DNA of 64,000 nt from assembly GCF_009828745.1 (NCBI RefSeq), contig NZ_WTSX01000011.1:1-64000 (forward strand). Reading direction: 5' to 3'. The notes below the pieces were generated by a model that saw only the letters and a list, made by a program, of their open reading frames with translations, had not been told where the DNA came from and made no database searches. Below, piece by piece: positions 25,380 through 34,865 of the stretch (positions are counted from its first letter, which is position 1; each line of letters starts with the position of its first letter). Both the position numbers and the translations under genes were made by a program. Origin of the DNA: Erysipelothrix anatis (GTDB lineage: Bacteria; Bacillota_I; Bacilli_A; Erysipelotrichales; Erysipelotrichaceae).

Positions 25380-26534
25380 ATGAAGCACACGCTGCGAAAA
25401 TTTCTGGTACTACTTTTAGTTTTAGGTGTTGTATCAGGATGTACAACATCTGGTAAATCGAAAAAGGTAGAGTTGCCAGAAGACAAATATGAATTGGTCT
25501 TTGCACTTGAAGGTGAGAAGATTGAATTACCAATGAAGTTCTCAGATTTTGAGGCCTTAGGTTGGAAACCAACTGATGATGCGTCAATCCAAATCAAACC
25601 AGATCGTAGAGAACTGATTACGTTCAAAAAAGATGATCTACAGGTTTCTGCAAGGGTTATAAATCCAAGTAACAGTGTTATCACAGCTAAAGAAGGATAC
25701 ATCTTTAGTTTAACGATGGAAGGAGCCTATCAGTCTGACGACAAAATAGCCAATGTCCAACTTTCTGGTGGGTTAAGTTTTGAATCGAAAAAAGAAGACA
25801 TTATTGCGAAATTTGGAGAACCATCAGAAAGTCACGAAGGTAAAGACAAAGACTACGAATCTCTAACATATAATAAAGACAAATATGGAGACAGTGGTTA
25901 CCGTTTTGTATTCATCAATTATGATGGTAAAGGCATGCGTTTAATCGAAATAAGTGTCTTTAATTCAGAATTAGACGATACCGTTATAAATGATATCAAT
26001 GGTGAAGTTTCAAAAGACGCGCCAGCAATTCATGCTAAATATAAAACACCAAGTGCATTGGGTGAAAAGTGGAATAGCTTTACCATTAAAATAAATGATG
26101 TCGTTTATCATTTACCAGCACCAGTTCCTGAATTTGTGAAAAACTCATGGACACTAGTCTCAAATGACGAAGTCTTAGCATCTGGCGATAGTAAGTCTGG
26201 AGTAGATCTACGCTACGACAACTACACAACACGCATGGGTGTCTTGAACTACGATAACAATGCGAACTACTATTCAAACTCATTCGTTGTTAACTTTACA
26301 TATGATAAAGATACAACACCACTAAAATTTGAATTACCAGGTGGTATTACTCAAGCATCAACAATTGAAGAGGTTGAAGCAGCATATGGTAAAGGAATTA
26401 TTGATGATCGATCAAGTTACCGTACAGTTTTAGAGTATGGTGAATATAATGCGGGTATCTCATTCACATTCGATAAAGAAACAAATACAATGTCGAAAAT
26501 GCGAATTACAAACGAAGTTAAAGAATTCAAATAA
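25380..26534 (+). CDS. Lipoprotein with internal domain duplication, function unknown
   Basis: 384 residues. A lipoprotein signal peptide ends in the lipobox VVSGC with Cys at about residue 21, so the protein is anchored on the outer face of the membrane. Two similar modules of about 150-170 residues follow. The first has LSGGLSFESKKEDIIAKFGE then an acidic and aromatic strand pattern. The second has LPGGITQASTIEEVEAAYG and a matching end. The repeated pattern (GG.....S..E....A.(F/Y)G) suggests a tandem duplication of a small beta-rich domain. No family was recognised. A GGGGGG ribosome site precedes the start, and a terminator follows. Confidence 0.75.
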   Translation: MKHTLRKFLVLLLVLGVVSGCTTSGKSKKVELPEDKYELVFALEGEKIELPMKFSDFEALGWKPTDDASIQIKPDRRELITFKKDDLQVSARVINPSNSVITAKEGYIFSLTMEGAYQSDDKIANVQLSGGLSFESKKEDIIAKFGEPSESHEGKDKDYESLTYNKDKYGDSGYRFVFINYDGKGMRLIEISVFNSELDDTVINDINGEVSKDAPAIHAKYKTPSALGEKWNSFTIKINDVVYHLPAPVPEFVKNSWTLVSNDEVLASGDSKSGVDLRYDNYTTRMGVLNYDNNANYYSNSFVVNFTYDKDTTPLKFELPGGITQASTIEEVEAAYGKGIIDDRSSYRTVLEYGEYNAGISFTFDKETNTMSKMRITNEVKEFK

Positions 26535-26535
26535 G

Positions 26536-26564
26536 AAAAAGCAGACTCCGGTCTGTTTTTTTTT
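26536..26564 (+). terminator. Terminator of the lipoprotein gene
   Basis: GCAGAC-TCCG-GTCTG hairpin with a run of eight or nine U. Confidence 0.75.
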
Positions 26565-26799
26565 GTCATTGATTCAAAGAAAAGCAATTTCAATATGAAA
26601 ATGACGTGAAATGATTGTGGTGTTTCCGTGATATTTGGAAGGTTAAGGGTCTGTTAAGATTTCCGCAAAAAGGAGCATAGAGATTATCACTGAAATATAA
26701 TATCGTCCCTTAAACAAGACATCTAAGAACGCTCGATGCACTCAAAAGATTAGATGATATTTTAAAGAATGGTCTTTGGAATCTTTGGAATATGATACA

Positions 26800-26838
26800 A
26801 TTGACCTAATTGACTAATGGTCAATATTGAAATATAAT
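26800..26838 (+). promoter_or_regulatory. Promoter with operator-like inverted repeats upstream of tetR and the V-ATPase operon
   Basis: -35 TTGACT (26810-26815) and -10 TATAAT (26833-26838) have the ideal 17-bp spacing. ATTGAC-TAATG-GTCAAT (26809-26825) is an inverted repeat lying over the -35 box, and a further TTGACC copy sits just upstream (26801-26806). This is a good candidate for a TetR-type autoregulatory operator. Between 26565 and 26800 nothing else was recognised. Confidence 0.7.
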
Positions 26839-26859
26839 CTAGAAAATTGGAGTGAAACT

Positions 26860-27465
26860 ATGGCAGAACATAAATTACCGGAAGTAAGAAAGAAAGAAAT
26901 CGTAGCAAAAGCCTATGAGCTTTTTACAGAGTATGGTGTGGACAAAACATCGATTACACAAATTGCGAAAGCAGTTGGTGTGGCCAAAGGTTTGTTGTAC
27001 TACTACTTTAAATCCAAAGATGAAATTCTAGATGCAGTAGTCGATAGTCTGTGTGAAGAACAGGTATCCATTTTGAGTCAACGCTTATCCAATCATGGAC
27101 ACGACGTTTTAGATAAAATTTTGATTCTACTCGATACTTTCTATGAAATTCATCCATACTACGGGCTAAGACCAATCCATCCAAACCAAGAAGATGCTTA
27201 TTTAATTACATCATTTCATGAACGTTATCTTAAGTTTGCGGAAAAGATTGTCGAGCAAATTATTGAAGAAGGTCAGGCTCAAGGATACTTTCAAATTCAA
27301 CATCCAAAACTTATGTTCGTTGTAACGCTTGAAGGAATCTATGGGTTAACCAAAGTATACCCAATCAGTAAACGGGAAATTACTGATCTTGTCGAGCAGT
27401 CACTAGCGATACCACATAATGCGTTGTATGAACGCAGTGCCGAGGTATTGACCAGTTTTTCATAA
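26860..27465 (+). CDS. TetR-family transcriptional regulator
   Basis: 201 residues. The N-terminal helix-turn-helix (about 10-55) reads IVAKAYELFTEYGVDKTSITQIAKAVGVAKGLLYYYFKSKDEI when broken into its helices, a textbook TetR domain. The C-terminal ligand-binding part is all-helical and not assigned. The start at 26860 is fixed by TTGGAG seven bases upstream; an upstream in-frame ATG lies within the promoter -10 region. It is transcribed with the V-type ATPase genes, which begin 16 bases after its stop. The operator-like repeats over its promoter suggest that it represses its own operon, including the ATPase. Confidence 0.88.
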   Translation: MAEHKLPEVRKKEIVAKAYELFTEYGVDKTSITQIAKAVGVAKGLLYYYFKSKDEILDAVVDSLCEEQVSILSQRLSNHGHDVLDKILILLDTFYEIHPYYGLRPIHPNQEDAYLITSFHERYLKFAEKIVEQIIEEGQAQGYFQIQHPKLMFVVTLEGIYGLTKVYPISKREITDLVEQSLAIPHNALYERSAEVLTSFS

Positions 27466-27481
27466 GAGAGGGTGAAGATTA

Positions 27482-27802
27482 TTGAATAAAAAAATAGAAG
27501 CGATAAGGACTGTCGAAAAGTCATATCAAGACACGATTGAAAGCCTATCCCAGGTTTATGACGATATTGTGAGTGACTACAGGCACAAGGCACAAGAAGA
27601 CTGTGCCAAGCAACAGAAAGTGCAAACTGAGGTGCAAAAGCAACGCAATGCTCAAGCAGTTCACAATGCCAAGGCTCGAGGTCAGCTTTTGCATGCAAAG
27701 TCGCAAGAATCAGAAGCACAGATTACGGCATATTATGAAGCCAAAAAAGACGTTGCATTAAATTCAATCATTGAGGAGGTGTTTGAGTTTGGCGATTGTT
27801 AA
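27482..27802 (+). CDS. ntpF: V-type ATPase peripheral stalk subunit (G/H type, NtpF-like)
   Basis: 106 residues beginning at TTG after GAGAGGGTG. It is almost entirely helical and charged, with a long Lys/Gln/Glu/Ala-rich heptad region (about 5-95), as in the coiled-coil stalk subunit that pairs with subunit E. There is little sequence conservation in this family, so the call rests mainly on its coiled-coil character and on its place as the first V-ATPase gene, the same position as ntpF in Enterococcus hirae. The 3' end overlaps the start of the I subunit gene. Confidence 0.72.
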   Translation: MNKKIEAIRTVEKSYQDTIESLSQVYDDIVSDYRHKAQEDCAKQQKVQTEVQKQRNAQAVHNAKARGQLLHAKSQESEAQITAYYEAKKDVALNSIIEEVFEFGDC

Positions 27803-29714
27803 AATGAGTGAATACAAACTCTTTGTAAATTCGGAAAATGTCGATCATATAATGAGCGAAATGCAAAAATTTCAAACAGTTATGTTTGCAGAAAATCCAG
27901 AAGTCTACGAAGGTTTCTCACACTATAACTCAACCTATGATTTCGACCGAAATCTTGAAAAACAAGAACATATTCAAACTGTATTAAAAAAAATCAAAGA
28001 ACTTGATAAGAAAAATAAGAAGAAGGATCGTATGAACCAACTTGGCATCCAATCAATGTCATTGAGTGAACTCAATGCTGTCATTGAGGAACACAGTTTG
28101 GGTGCGATTACTGACTTATTCTTGGAATTTAATGAACACGATAAGAAAACTTTTAAGCAATTTATCCATCACAGTCCGATTCGTAAAGGATCACTAACAA
28201 CACAAGAAATCCGTAGTTTAATTCAACAAAAACCGATTATTGGTAATGTTCCAGCGGAGAACGTATCTGCAATCCTTGATGAATTAAACCCGATTGATTC
28301 GTTGTATTATATGCATAAATTTGAAAAAGGTGACCACTATGGTGTCTTTGTTATCATTCCATCATCTGAGAACTTTGAAAGAGTATCAATTATTACAGAA
28401 AAATATGATATGGAATATCGATCATCCACATCACTTCATATCCAAGATATTGTCCAGAAGATGAAAAATACACTTCAAGATATTTTAGATAAACGGGAGA
28501 ATGAATATGAGATTTTAACACAGGTAAGTCTCTATACGGAAATTCTCCAAGCACATTATGAAGCGCTACGAAATGAGGCACTTCGCGAAACTGAAAAATT
28601 GAAATTTCAAACATCATCTCACGTTACACTAATTCGGGGTTGGGTAGAGACAGATGACGAAGGTATCTTTCGAACCATGATTGATGCGGCAACGCAAGGG
28701 GCTTATGACTTAAGTCTCGAAGCGGCTCCGATTCATTCGCGTGAGGTCCCCATTAAATTGAGAAATAAACGGTTTGCTCGAGCATTCGAACCGATTACGA
28801 ACATGTACTCTCAACCACAATATAATGAATTAGACCCAACACCGATCTTGGCACCGTTCTATGCATTTTTCTTCGGAATGATGCTGGCTGATGCTGGTTA
28901 TGGTTTGGTAATGGCAATAATTTTATCAATTGTACTCAAAAGAATAACACTTAAACCAAGTGTGGAAAATATGGTTCGCCTCTTGCTGTACGTAAGTGTA
29001 CCGACTATGTTTTGGGGTCTTATGTATGGCTCATTTTTTGGTGGTTTAATTCCACTGACACCAGTTATTGATATAAACAGTGAATACAACCGTGTGTTGA
29101 TTATGGCGCTTATGTTTGGCGTTGTTCATTTATTCGTAGGATTAGGGGTAAAAGGGTATATCTATTACCGTGATTATAAAAAACGTTACATTTTATACGA
29201 TGTCATTTTTTGGTACTTGACACTTTCAGGTGTGGGTATTTTTGTGACGCAACTCTTTACCGATGCTTATGTGGCTTATATGGGATATGCCCAAATTGCG
29301 ATGCTCATCGGGATGGTTGGTATTGTCCTCACAAATGGGCGTAATGCAAAATCTCTTGGAGGTAAAGCCGCCGGAGGACTCTACAGTTTATATGGCCTTA
29401 CCAATTACCTGGGTGATGTTGTTTCCTACTCTCGTTTAATGGCATTAGGATTAGCGGGCGCATCAATTGGTGTAGCTTTCAACATGATGGTTGATATGGT
29501 CAGTGGCATGGGCATTATCGGTGTTATTGCCGGAGTCATCATCTTTATCTTTGGCCATACCTTTAACTTATTAATAAGTGGCTTGAGTTCGTATGTTCAC
29601 TCAGCACGACTTACATACGTCGAATTCTTCGGTAAATTCTTCATTGGTGGGGGAAAACCTTTTAAAAACTTTATTGAAGAACCAACATACATTAAATTAG
29701 AAAAGGAGTATTAA
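27789..29714 (+). CDS. ntpI: V-type ATPase subunit I (membrane stator, NtpI)
   Basis: 641 residues. The N-terminal half (1 to about 340) is soluble and coiled-coil rich. The C-terminal half (about 355-620) has seven or eight membrane helices, with PILAPFYAFFFGMMLADAGYG and NYLGDVVSYSRLMALGLAGA being characteristic. The Arg of YSRLMALG is the essential stator arginine of this family, which faces the rotor carboxylates. A TTG start at 27789 with GAGGAGG nine bases upstream gives the normal family N-terminus (MAIVKMSEY). It lies inside the end of ntpF. Confidence 0.94.
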   Translation: MAIVKMSEYKLFVNSENVDHIMSEMQKFQTVMFAENPEVYEGFSHYNSTYDFDRNLEKQEHIQTVLKKIKELDKKNKKKDRMNQLGIQSMSLSELNAVIEEHSLGAITDLFLEFNEHDKKTFKQFIHHSPIRKGSLTTQEIRSLIQQKPIIGNVPAENVSAILDELNPIDSLYYMHKFEKGDHYGVFVIIPSSENFERVSIITEKYDMEYRSSTSLHIQDIVQKMKNTLQDILDKRENEYEILTQVSLYTEILQAHYEALRNEALRETEKLKFQTSSHVTLIRGWVETDDEGIFRTMIDAATQGAYDLSLEAAPIHSREVPIKLRNKRFARAFEPITNMYSQPQYNELDPTPILAPFYAFFFGMMLADAGYGLVMAIILSIVLKRITLKPSVENMVRLLLYVSVPTMFWGLMYGSFFGGLIPLTPVIDINSEYNRVLIMALMFGVVHLFVGLGVKGYIYYRDYKKRYILYDVIFWYLTLSGVGIFVTQLFTDAYVAYMGYAQIAMLIGMVGIVLTNGRNAKSLGGKAAGGLYSLYGLTNYLGDVVSYSRLMALGLAGASIGVAFNMMVDMVSGMGIIGVIAGVIIFIFGHTFNLLISGLSSYVHSARLTYVEFFGKFFIGGGKPFKNFIEEPTYIKLEKEY

Positions 29715-29715
29715 T

Positions 29716-30195
29716 ATGTCATTCATGCAATATTTTATGGAATACGGAGGCCTCATATTTGCGGTCTTAGGAATGGGGCTTGTCGTTGCAATTCCAGGAT
29801 ACAATAGTGGAAAAGGAGTCGGTATGGTTGGTGAAGCAACAACCGGTTTAATTGTTGATGAGCCAGAGAAATTTGGTAAGAGTCTTTTACTTCAAATGAT
29901 GCCTGCTTCGCAAGGTTTGTATGGTTTTGTTATTGCAATCATGACGTTAAGCCGTTTGCACGTCGGGATGGGCTTACAAGAAGGCTTATACATCTTTATG
30001 GCATGTTTGCCAATGATTATTGTTGGTGGGCCTACCGCACTTGCACAAGCTCGTGTTGCCGTATCAGGTGTTCATCTGCTAGCGCGTAACGAAAATGAAA
30101 TGACAAAGAATATCATTTATGCAGTTATGGTTGAAACTTACGCATTGTTAGCATTTGTATCATCAATTATTATCTTAAGTACGGTGACGTTCTAA
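29716..30195 (+). CDS. ntpK: V-type ATPase rotor-ring subunit K (NtpK)
   Basis: 159 residues with four membrane helices formed by two related hairpins, the duplicated proteolipid type. The ion-binding Glu is E140 in MVETYALLA. By alignment in my memory with the Enterococcus hirae protein, the other sodium ligands are also present: Q66 and S65 in PASQGLYGF, and Q111 in ALAQARV. One position, the Leu that contributes a backbone carbonyl, is Met62 here. This supports a sodium-coupled ring, although proton coupling cannot be excluded. An AAAAGGAG site precedes the ATG, two bases after the ntpI stop. The next gene starts on its stop codon. Confidence 0.95.
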   Translation: MSFMQYFMEYGGLIFAVLGMGLVVAIPGYNSGKGVGMVGEATTGLIVDEPEKFGKSLLLQMMPASQGLYGFVIAIMTLSRLHVGMGLQEGLYIFMACLPMIIVGGPTALAQARVAVSGVHLLARNENEMTKNIIYAVMVETYALLAFVSSIIILSTVTF

Positions 30196-30770
30196 TGACT
30201 CAAACAGGATTTGAATTGATCTTAGCATCGATTCAAAAATCTGCAGATGCATCATTTCAAGAAACGGTAGAACAGGCTCATAAAGCAGGTCAAAAACTCT
30301 ATGATCAGATGATTCAAGAAGGTAATGAACGCCAATCACTTCGACTTAAAAAAATTGAAGCGGAAGCCAAGCAACTTGAGAAACGAACATTTCGAAATAT
30401 CGAGAAACATGAGCATGAGCGGGTTGAGAATCTCAAACATGAATTTGTGTCACGAATTTATGATGATGTGATTGCGACATTTGAAGCCTTAAGCCCAGAA
30501 CAAACAATGCTCTTAATGAATAATGCTTTGAGCAAAGACGAAACGAAAAAACCTCGTATTTTGATCTGCGAAGCGCATTATCAAGTGTGTTTGGAAACAT
30601 TTGGCCAAGGATACCAAGTTGTCTGTGATTCATCCATTCAAAATGGTTTTGTACTCAATTACGATAACTATGATGTGAATGTAGAGTACAAACAATATTT
30701 TGAGATGAATCGAGAATTATTCACGACAAAAATCTATCAAATTTTGTTTGGTGACCATCATGAATGCTAG
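30195..30770 (+). CDS. ntpE: V-type ATPase subunit E (peripheral stalk, NtpE)
   Basis: 191 residues. A helical, highly charged N-terminal two thirds (EAEAKQLEKRTFRNIEKHEHERVENLKHE when broken up) is followed by a small globular C-terminal domain that binds the catalytic head. The length and architecture are those of bacterial V-type subunit E, which pairs with the small coiled-coil stalk subunit. The start codon shares one base with the ntpK stop codon (TAATG), so translation is coupled. Its last bases overlap the ntpC start. Confidence 0.88.
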   Translation: MTQTGFELILASIQKSADASFQETVEQAHKAGQKLYDQMIQEGNERQSLRLKKIEAEAKQLEKRTFRNIEKHEHERVENLKHEFVSRIYDDVIATFEALSPEQTMLLMNNALSKDETKKPRILICEAHYQVCLETFGQGYQVVCDSSIQNGFVLNYDNYDVNVEYKQYFEMNRELFTTKIYQILFGDHHEC

Positions 30771-31425
30771 TGTTTCAATGCTTAATGTGCTCCTGAATCG
30801 CGAAATCGCATCCTTAAATAAAGAAATTCAACGCGCATCAGGTCAAGAAGGACTCAATATGTATGCTGCCGATGCGATCATCAATGAGCATGTTTCGGAT
30901 CTTAAAAGTATGCTTGTCCGTCACGGAATTGATGCACAGTATATCCAACTGATTACGCTAACCTATGATCTCGAGACCTCAAAAAAGGTTGATCAGCAAC
31001 TTGACTACATGTTGCGTGAGGTATGCCAACAATCGTTTCACCTTAAAACAGCCAATCGCTACGCTGCAATGTTACTTGATTATGCGAATATACTTCGACA
31101 TATGCAAAAGCAGGAAATTGATACAAGTGCAGTTGGCTTAATTCCAGCGGAAGCATACCAACGGTATGCTGATGTGAATCATTTATTGAGTCACAGTCCC
31201 TATCACACGACGATGCGTGCTGTAACGATCGATAACATCATGCGATGTTTTGATGAGACGGTATTTCATTTCTTTGATGATATGCTTAGAGATCTAACGA
31301 CTGAAGATGCAACATTTGTACTGGCAATTCAGTATATGTTGCGCCTCAACAATCTTAAGATTTATCTAAAACGTCCGTACTTAGATACGCCGATTGAAAA
31401 ATATATAAGGAGATATGATGCATAA
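30760..31425 (+). CDS. ntpC: V-type ATPase subunit C (rotor-ring adaptor, NtpC)
   Basis: 221 residues, mostly helical. It corresponds to the V-ATPase C/d subunit that connects the central shaft to the K ring. At 221 residues it is notably shorter than usual, since bacterial and archaeal homologues are about 330 residues; this may reflect a lineage-specific reduction. The identification depends on its position between ntpE and ntpG as well as on its helical pattern (KKVDQQLDYMLREVCQQSF, EAYQRYADVNHLL). The ATG at 30760 follows a weak GGTGA site; a TTG at 30748 is an alternative. It overlaps the ntpE end. Confidence 0.72.
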   Translation: MNASVSMLNVLLNREIASLNKEIQRASGQEGLNMYAADAIINEHVSDLKSMLVRHGIDAQYIQLITLTYDLETSKKVDQQLDYMLREVCQQSFHLKTANRYAAMLLDYANILRHMQKQEIDTSAVGLIPAEAYQRYADVNHLLSHSPYHTTMRAVTIDNIMRCFDETVFHFFDDMLRDLTTEDATFVLAIQYMLRLNNLKIYLKRPYLDTPIEKYIRRYDA

Positions 31426-31726
31426 TATACTCTATCTTTCCTATGACGATGGCCACGCGCTACTTGAGAGTATGGGCATCGCAGTGTATCGCGTTAAACG
31501 TCATGAATCAATAGCACCATTACTACGCGAACTGAAACAAAACCAAAAAGAACTTATCCTTGTGGACGAAACGATTTATCGAGACCACAAAGAAGCCATT
31601 AACAATTATAATACCGACCCACTTTTAACCATCGTGATGTTATCGGATGGCGTTGGGTCCCATAAAGAAGCACAGAAGCGGCTCCACGAATCAATTGAAC
31701 AAGCGATTGGAACGCTTAAAGTTTAG
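31418..31726 (+). CDS. ntpG: V-type ATPase subunit F (central shaft, NtpG)
   Basis: 102-103 residues with the alternating alpha/beta pattern of the small shaft subunit. There are four short hydrophobic strands: ILYLSYDDGHALLES, GIAVYRVK, ELILVDETIY and LLTIVMLSDG. It works with subunit D inside the catalytic head. Two ATG codons are adjacent; the second, at 31418, is five bases after AAGGAG and is preferred over 31415. Named after the E. hirae ntpG gene, which holds the same place directly before ntpA. Confidence 0.82.
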   Translation: MHNILYLSYDDGHALLESMGIAVYRVKRHESIAPLLRELKQNQKELILVDETIYRDHKEAINNYNTDPLLTIVMLSDGVGSHKEAQKRLHESIEQAIGTLKV

Positions 31727-31737
31727 GAGGAATTAGT

Positions 31738-33504
31738 TTGAATTATGGAACAATAACCAAAGTATCAGGACCCTTAGTGGTCGCGAAAGATATCCCAAGT
31801 GCGCGCTTGTACGACACCGTTTATGTATCAGATAAGAATTTACTCGGTGAAATAATAGAAATACGTGGCAATAAAGCATCTATCCAAGTGTATGAGGAAA
31901 CATCAGGCATCAAAATTGGTGAGCCAGTTGTTTCAACACATCGTCCACTCAGTATCGTTTTAGGACCAGGTATCTTGTCGCAAATTTTAGATGGGGTGGG
32001 ACGAAATCTTGAAACGTATGCCAATAATGTTGGAGAATTTCTTGCCCGTGGCCTTCATTATGATGCCATCGATAAAACAAAAAAATGGGACTTCATCCCA
32101 AGAGTTGCCATCGCTGATTTTGTAACTGAAGGCGAGATTGTCGGATATGTCATGGAAAATGGCATTGAACATCGTATTATGGTTCCTCACGGATTAAAGG
32201 GTGAAGTCATCCATGTCTACCCAGGAATGAAGGATGTTACAGAACCCGTAGTTGTCATTAAAAACGAAGAAGGAAACCATGACATTGTGATGATGTCCTA
32301 TTGGCCCATTCGAAAATCGCGTCCCTACTTGCAAAAAGAAATGCCGAATGAACCATTGATTACAGGACAACGAATTATTGATACGTTTTTTCCTGTAGCT
32401 AAAGGTGGAACGGCTTGTGTTCCAGGGCCCTTTGGGTCTGGAAAAACAGTTGTTCAACACCAGCTTGCGAAATGGTCCAACTCGGACATGGTTGTTTATA
32501 TTGGATGTGGCGAACGTGGGAATGAAATTACAGATGTTTTGAATGAATTTCCACAACTTGAAGATCCCCGTACTAAAGAACCCCTTATGAATAAAACAAT
32601 TCTTATTGCAAACACCTCGAATATGCCCGTAGCGGCACGAGAAGCATCAATCTATACAGGAATGACGATCGCTGAGTACTTCCGCGATATGGGCTACGAT
32701 GTGTCGCTCATGGCTGATTCAACATCTCGGTGGGCAGAGGCTCTTCGAGAAATGAGTGGCCGATTAGAAGAAATGCCAGGAGATGAAGGGTATCCTGCAT
32801 ACTTAAGTTCACGGTTGGCTGATGTTTACGAACGTGCGGGAGTGGTCCAAACATTAAACAAACAACAAGGATCTGTGACAATGATTGGAGCTGTATCACC
32901 GGCTGGGGGAGATTTGTCAGAACCGGTAACACAAGCTACACTTCGAATTGTTAAGGTATTCTGGGCCTTAGACGCATCACTCGCTCACATGCGTCACTTT
33001 CCCGCTATCGATTGGCTTGAAAGTTACTCGCTATATCAAAAACCTACAGAACGGTTTTTGAAACAAAATGTTCATAAACATTTTGTAAAAAATCGTCAAG
33101 AAGCCTTGTCGATTCTTAAGGATGAGCAACAACTGTTAGAAATTGTTCAACTCGTAGGAAAAGATACGCTATCAGACCAAGACATCTTAAAATTGGAAAT
33201 AGCACGCATGATACGCGAAGACTACTTACAACAAAATGCCTTCCAAGAAGAAGATACGTATACTTCCTATGAAAAGCAAGCCAATATGATGGTTGTCATT
33301 TTAGGATTCTATGCCCTTGCAAAAGAATATCTCATTCATGATCATATTCTAATTGGAGATATTACAAATATGGAGATACTCTACGATATTTCACGCATGA
33401 AATATCAACCAAGTGACAAAACACCAGAACTTTTAAAAATATTAGACGCAGCAGAAAAAGAATTTATGACATTAAAGGAAGGGGACAATCATGAAGGGTT
33501 ATAA
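31738..33504 (+). CDS. ntpA: V-type ATPase catalytic subunit A (NtpA)
   Basis: 588 residues. This is the ATP-hydrolysing or -synthesising subunit. An N-terminal beta-barrel (1-75) is followed by the A-specific non-homologous insert (about 110-190), and then the nucleotide-binding domain with Walker [10 protein letters not shown] (about 230-238). Other landmarks are [13 protein letters not shown], the catalytic Glu region, and [23 protein letters not shown], typical of subunit A. The helical C-terminal domain closes the protein. The start is TTG after AGGAGG. The gene overlaps ntpB by 14 bases. Confidence 0.97.
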   Translation: MNYGTITKVSGPLVVAKDIPSARLYDTVYVSDKNLLGEIIEIRGNKASIQVYEETSGIKIGEPVVSTHRPLSIVLGPGILSQILDGVGRNLETYANNVGEFLARGLHYDAIDKTKKWDFIPRVAIADFVTEGEIVGYVMENGIEHRIMVPHGLKGEVIHVYPGMKDVTEPVVVIKNEEGNHDIVMMSYWPIRKSRPYLQKEMPNEPLITGQRIIDTFFPVAKGGTACVPGPFGSGKTVVQHQLAKWSNSDMVVYIGCGERGNEITDVLNEFPQLEDPRTKEPLMNKTILIANTSNMPVAAREASIYTGMTIAEYFRDMGYDVSLMADSTSRWAEALREMSGRLEEMPGDEGYPAYLSSRLADVYERAGVVQTLNKQQGSVTMIGAVSPAGGDLSEPVTQATLRIVKVFWALDASLAHMRHFPAIDWLESYSLYQKPTERFLKQNVHKHFVKNRQEALSILKDEQQLLEIVQLVGKDTLSDQDILKLEIARMIREDYLQQNAFQEEDTYTSYEKQANMMVVILGFYALAKEYLIHDHILIGDITNMEILYDISRMKYQPSDKTPELLKILDAAEKEFMTLKEGDNHEGL

Positions 33505-34864
33505 GAACATTAACGAAGTGGTTGGTCCGCTTCTCATTGTTGAAAATGTTGAAAATGTGCAGTTTGATGAACATGTGGAAATCATCATCGATAAACACGA
33601 CCGTCGAATTGGACGTGTTCTTGAAATAGAGGATGACAAAGCAATTATTCAGCTGTATGAATCAAGTATGGGAATTCGTCCAGACGAAACACGGGTTCAC
33701 TTCCAAGGGAAACCAATGAGTCTGAAAGTATCGGAAACGATGTTAGGTCGCGTTTTTGATGGAAAAGGCGTGATTCGTGACAATGGACCACTGTTACTTG
33801 GTGATGCGGAGCGAGACGTAAATGGACGTGTCATGAATCCGTTACTTCGCGAATATCCCAACCAATTTCTTCAAACAGGTATTTCATCAATTGATGTGCT
33901 TAATACCCTGGTTGTTGGACAAAAATTGCCGATTTTTTCTGGATCAGGTTTGCCACACAACGAACTTGCAGCTCAAATCGTACGTCAAGCCCAAGTCTTA
34001 GATGACGATGTTGATTTTGCAGTTGTTTTCTGTGCGATGGGAATTTCTTTTGAAGAGTCACGTTTCTTTGAAGATGAATTCCAAAGAACTGGAGCAATTG
34101 ATCGAACAGTTATGTTTGTGAACCTTGCGAATGATCCAGCAATAGAACGAATTCTTGCACCACGCATGGCGATTACCACAGCAGAGTATCTCGCATTTGA
34201 AAAAGATATGCATGTCGTTTTAGTCATGAGTGATATGAACTACTATGCAGAATCGTTACGCGAGATTTCAGCATCGCGACGTGAAATTCCAGGACGTCGA
34301 GGGTATCCAGGATATATGTATACAGATCTTGCAACCCTCTATGAACGTGCAGGTAAACTAAAAAATAGAAATGGATCCATTACAATGATTCCAATCTTAT
34401 CAATGCCAGAAGACGATAAGACACATCCAATTCCCGACTTGACGGGATACATCACTGAAGGACAAATCATTATGTCTCGTGATTTAAATCAACAAGATAT
34501 TACACCACCCGTTGATGTTTTACCGAGCTTGAGCCGTCTCAAAGATAAAGGAATTGGTACAGGTAAAACCCGTGAAGATCATGCTGATGTAATGAATCAA
34601 CTCTTTGCTTCCTATGCACGTGGTAAGGAAACGGCAGAGTTGGCAGCAATTCTTGGAGAAGGGTCACTCTCGAAAACCGACCGAAAATACCTAGAGTTTG
34701 CACGTCGTTTTGAGCGTGAGTTTATTGGTCAAGGATTTTATACAAATCGAAGCATAGAAGCGTCATTAGACCTGGGGTGGAATTTGCTTTCGATATTACC
34801 TAAAGCTGAGTTAAAACGTGTTCGTGATGTCTATCTTGATAAATACTATAAGAAAGTGGATTGA
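33491..34864 (+). CDS. ntpB: V-type ATPase regulatory subunit B (NtpB)
   Basis: 457 residues. This non-catalytic partner of subunit A alternates with it in the hexameric head. It begins with the beta-barrel [17 protein letters not shown]. The P-loop is degenerate, as expected for B: the sequence is [15 protein letters not shown] instead of [26 protein letters not shown] and the Arg finger region ([11 protein letters not shown]) are typical. An AAGGGG-type site precedes the ATG, which lies inside the ntpA 3' end. Confidence 0.97.
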   Translation: MKGYKNINEVVGPLLIVENVENVQFDEHVEIIIDKHDRRIGRVLEIEDDKAIIQLYESSMGIRPDETRVHFQGKPMSLKVSETMLGRVFDGKGVIRDNGPLLLGDAERDVNGRVMNPLLREYPNQFLQTGISSIDVLNTLVVGQKLPIFSGSGLPHNELAAQIVRQAQVLDDDVDFAVVFCAMGISFEESRFFEDEFQRTGAIDRTVMFVNLANDPAIERILAPRMAITTAEYLAFEKDMHVVLVMSDMNYYAESLREISASRREIPGRRGYPGYMYTDLATLYERAGKLKNRNGSITMIPILSMPEDDKTHPIPDLTGYITEGQIIMSRDLNQQDITPPVDVLPSLSRLKDKGIGTGKTREDHADVMNQLFASYARGKETAELAAILGEGSLSKTDRKYLEFARRFEREFIGQGFYTNRSIEASLDLGWNLLSILPKAELKRVRDVYLDKYYKKVD

Positions 34865-34865
34865 T

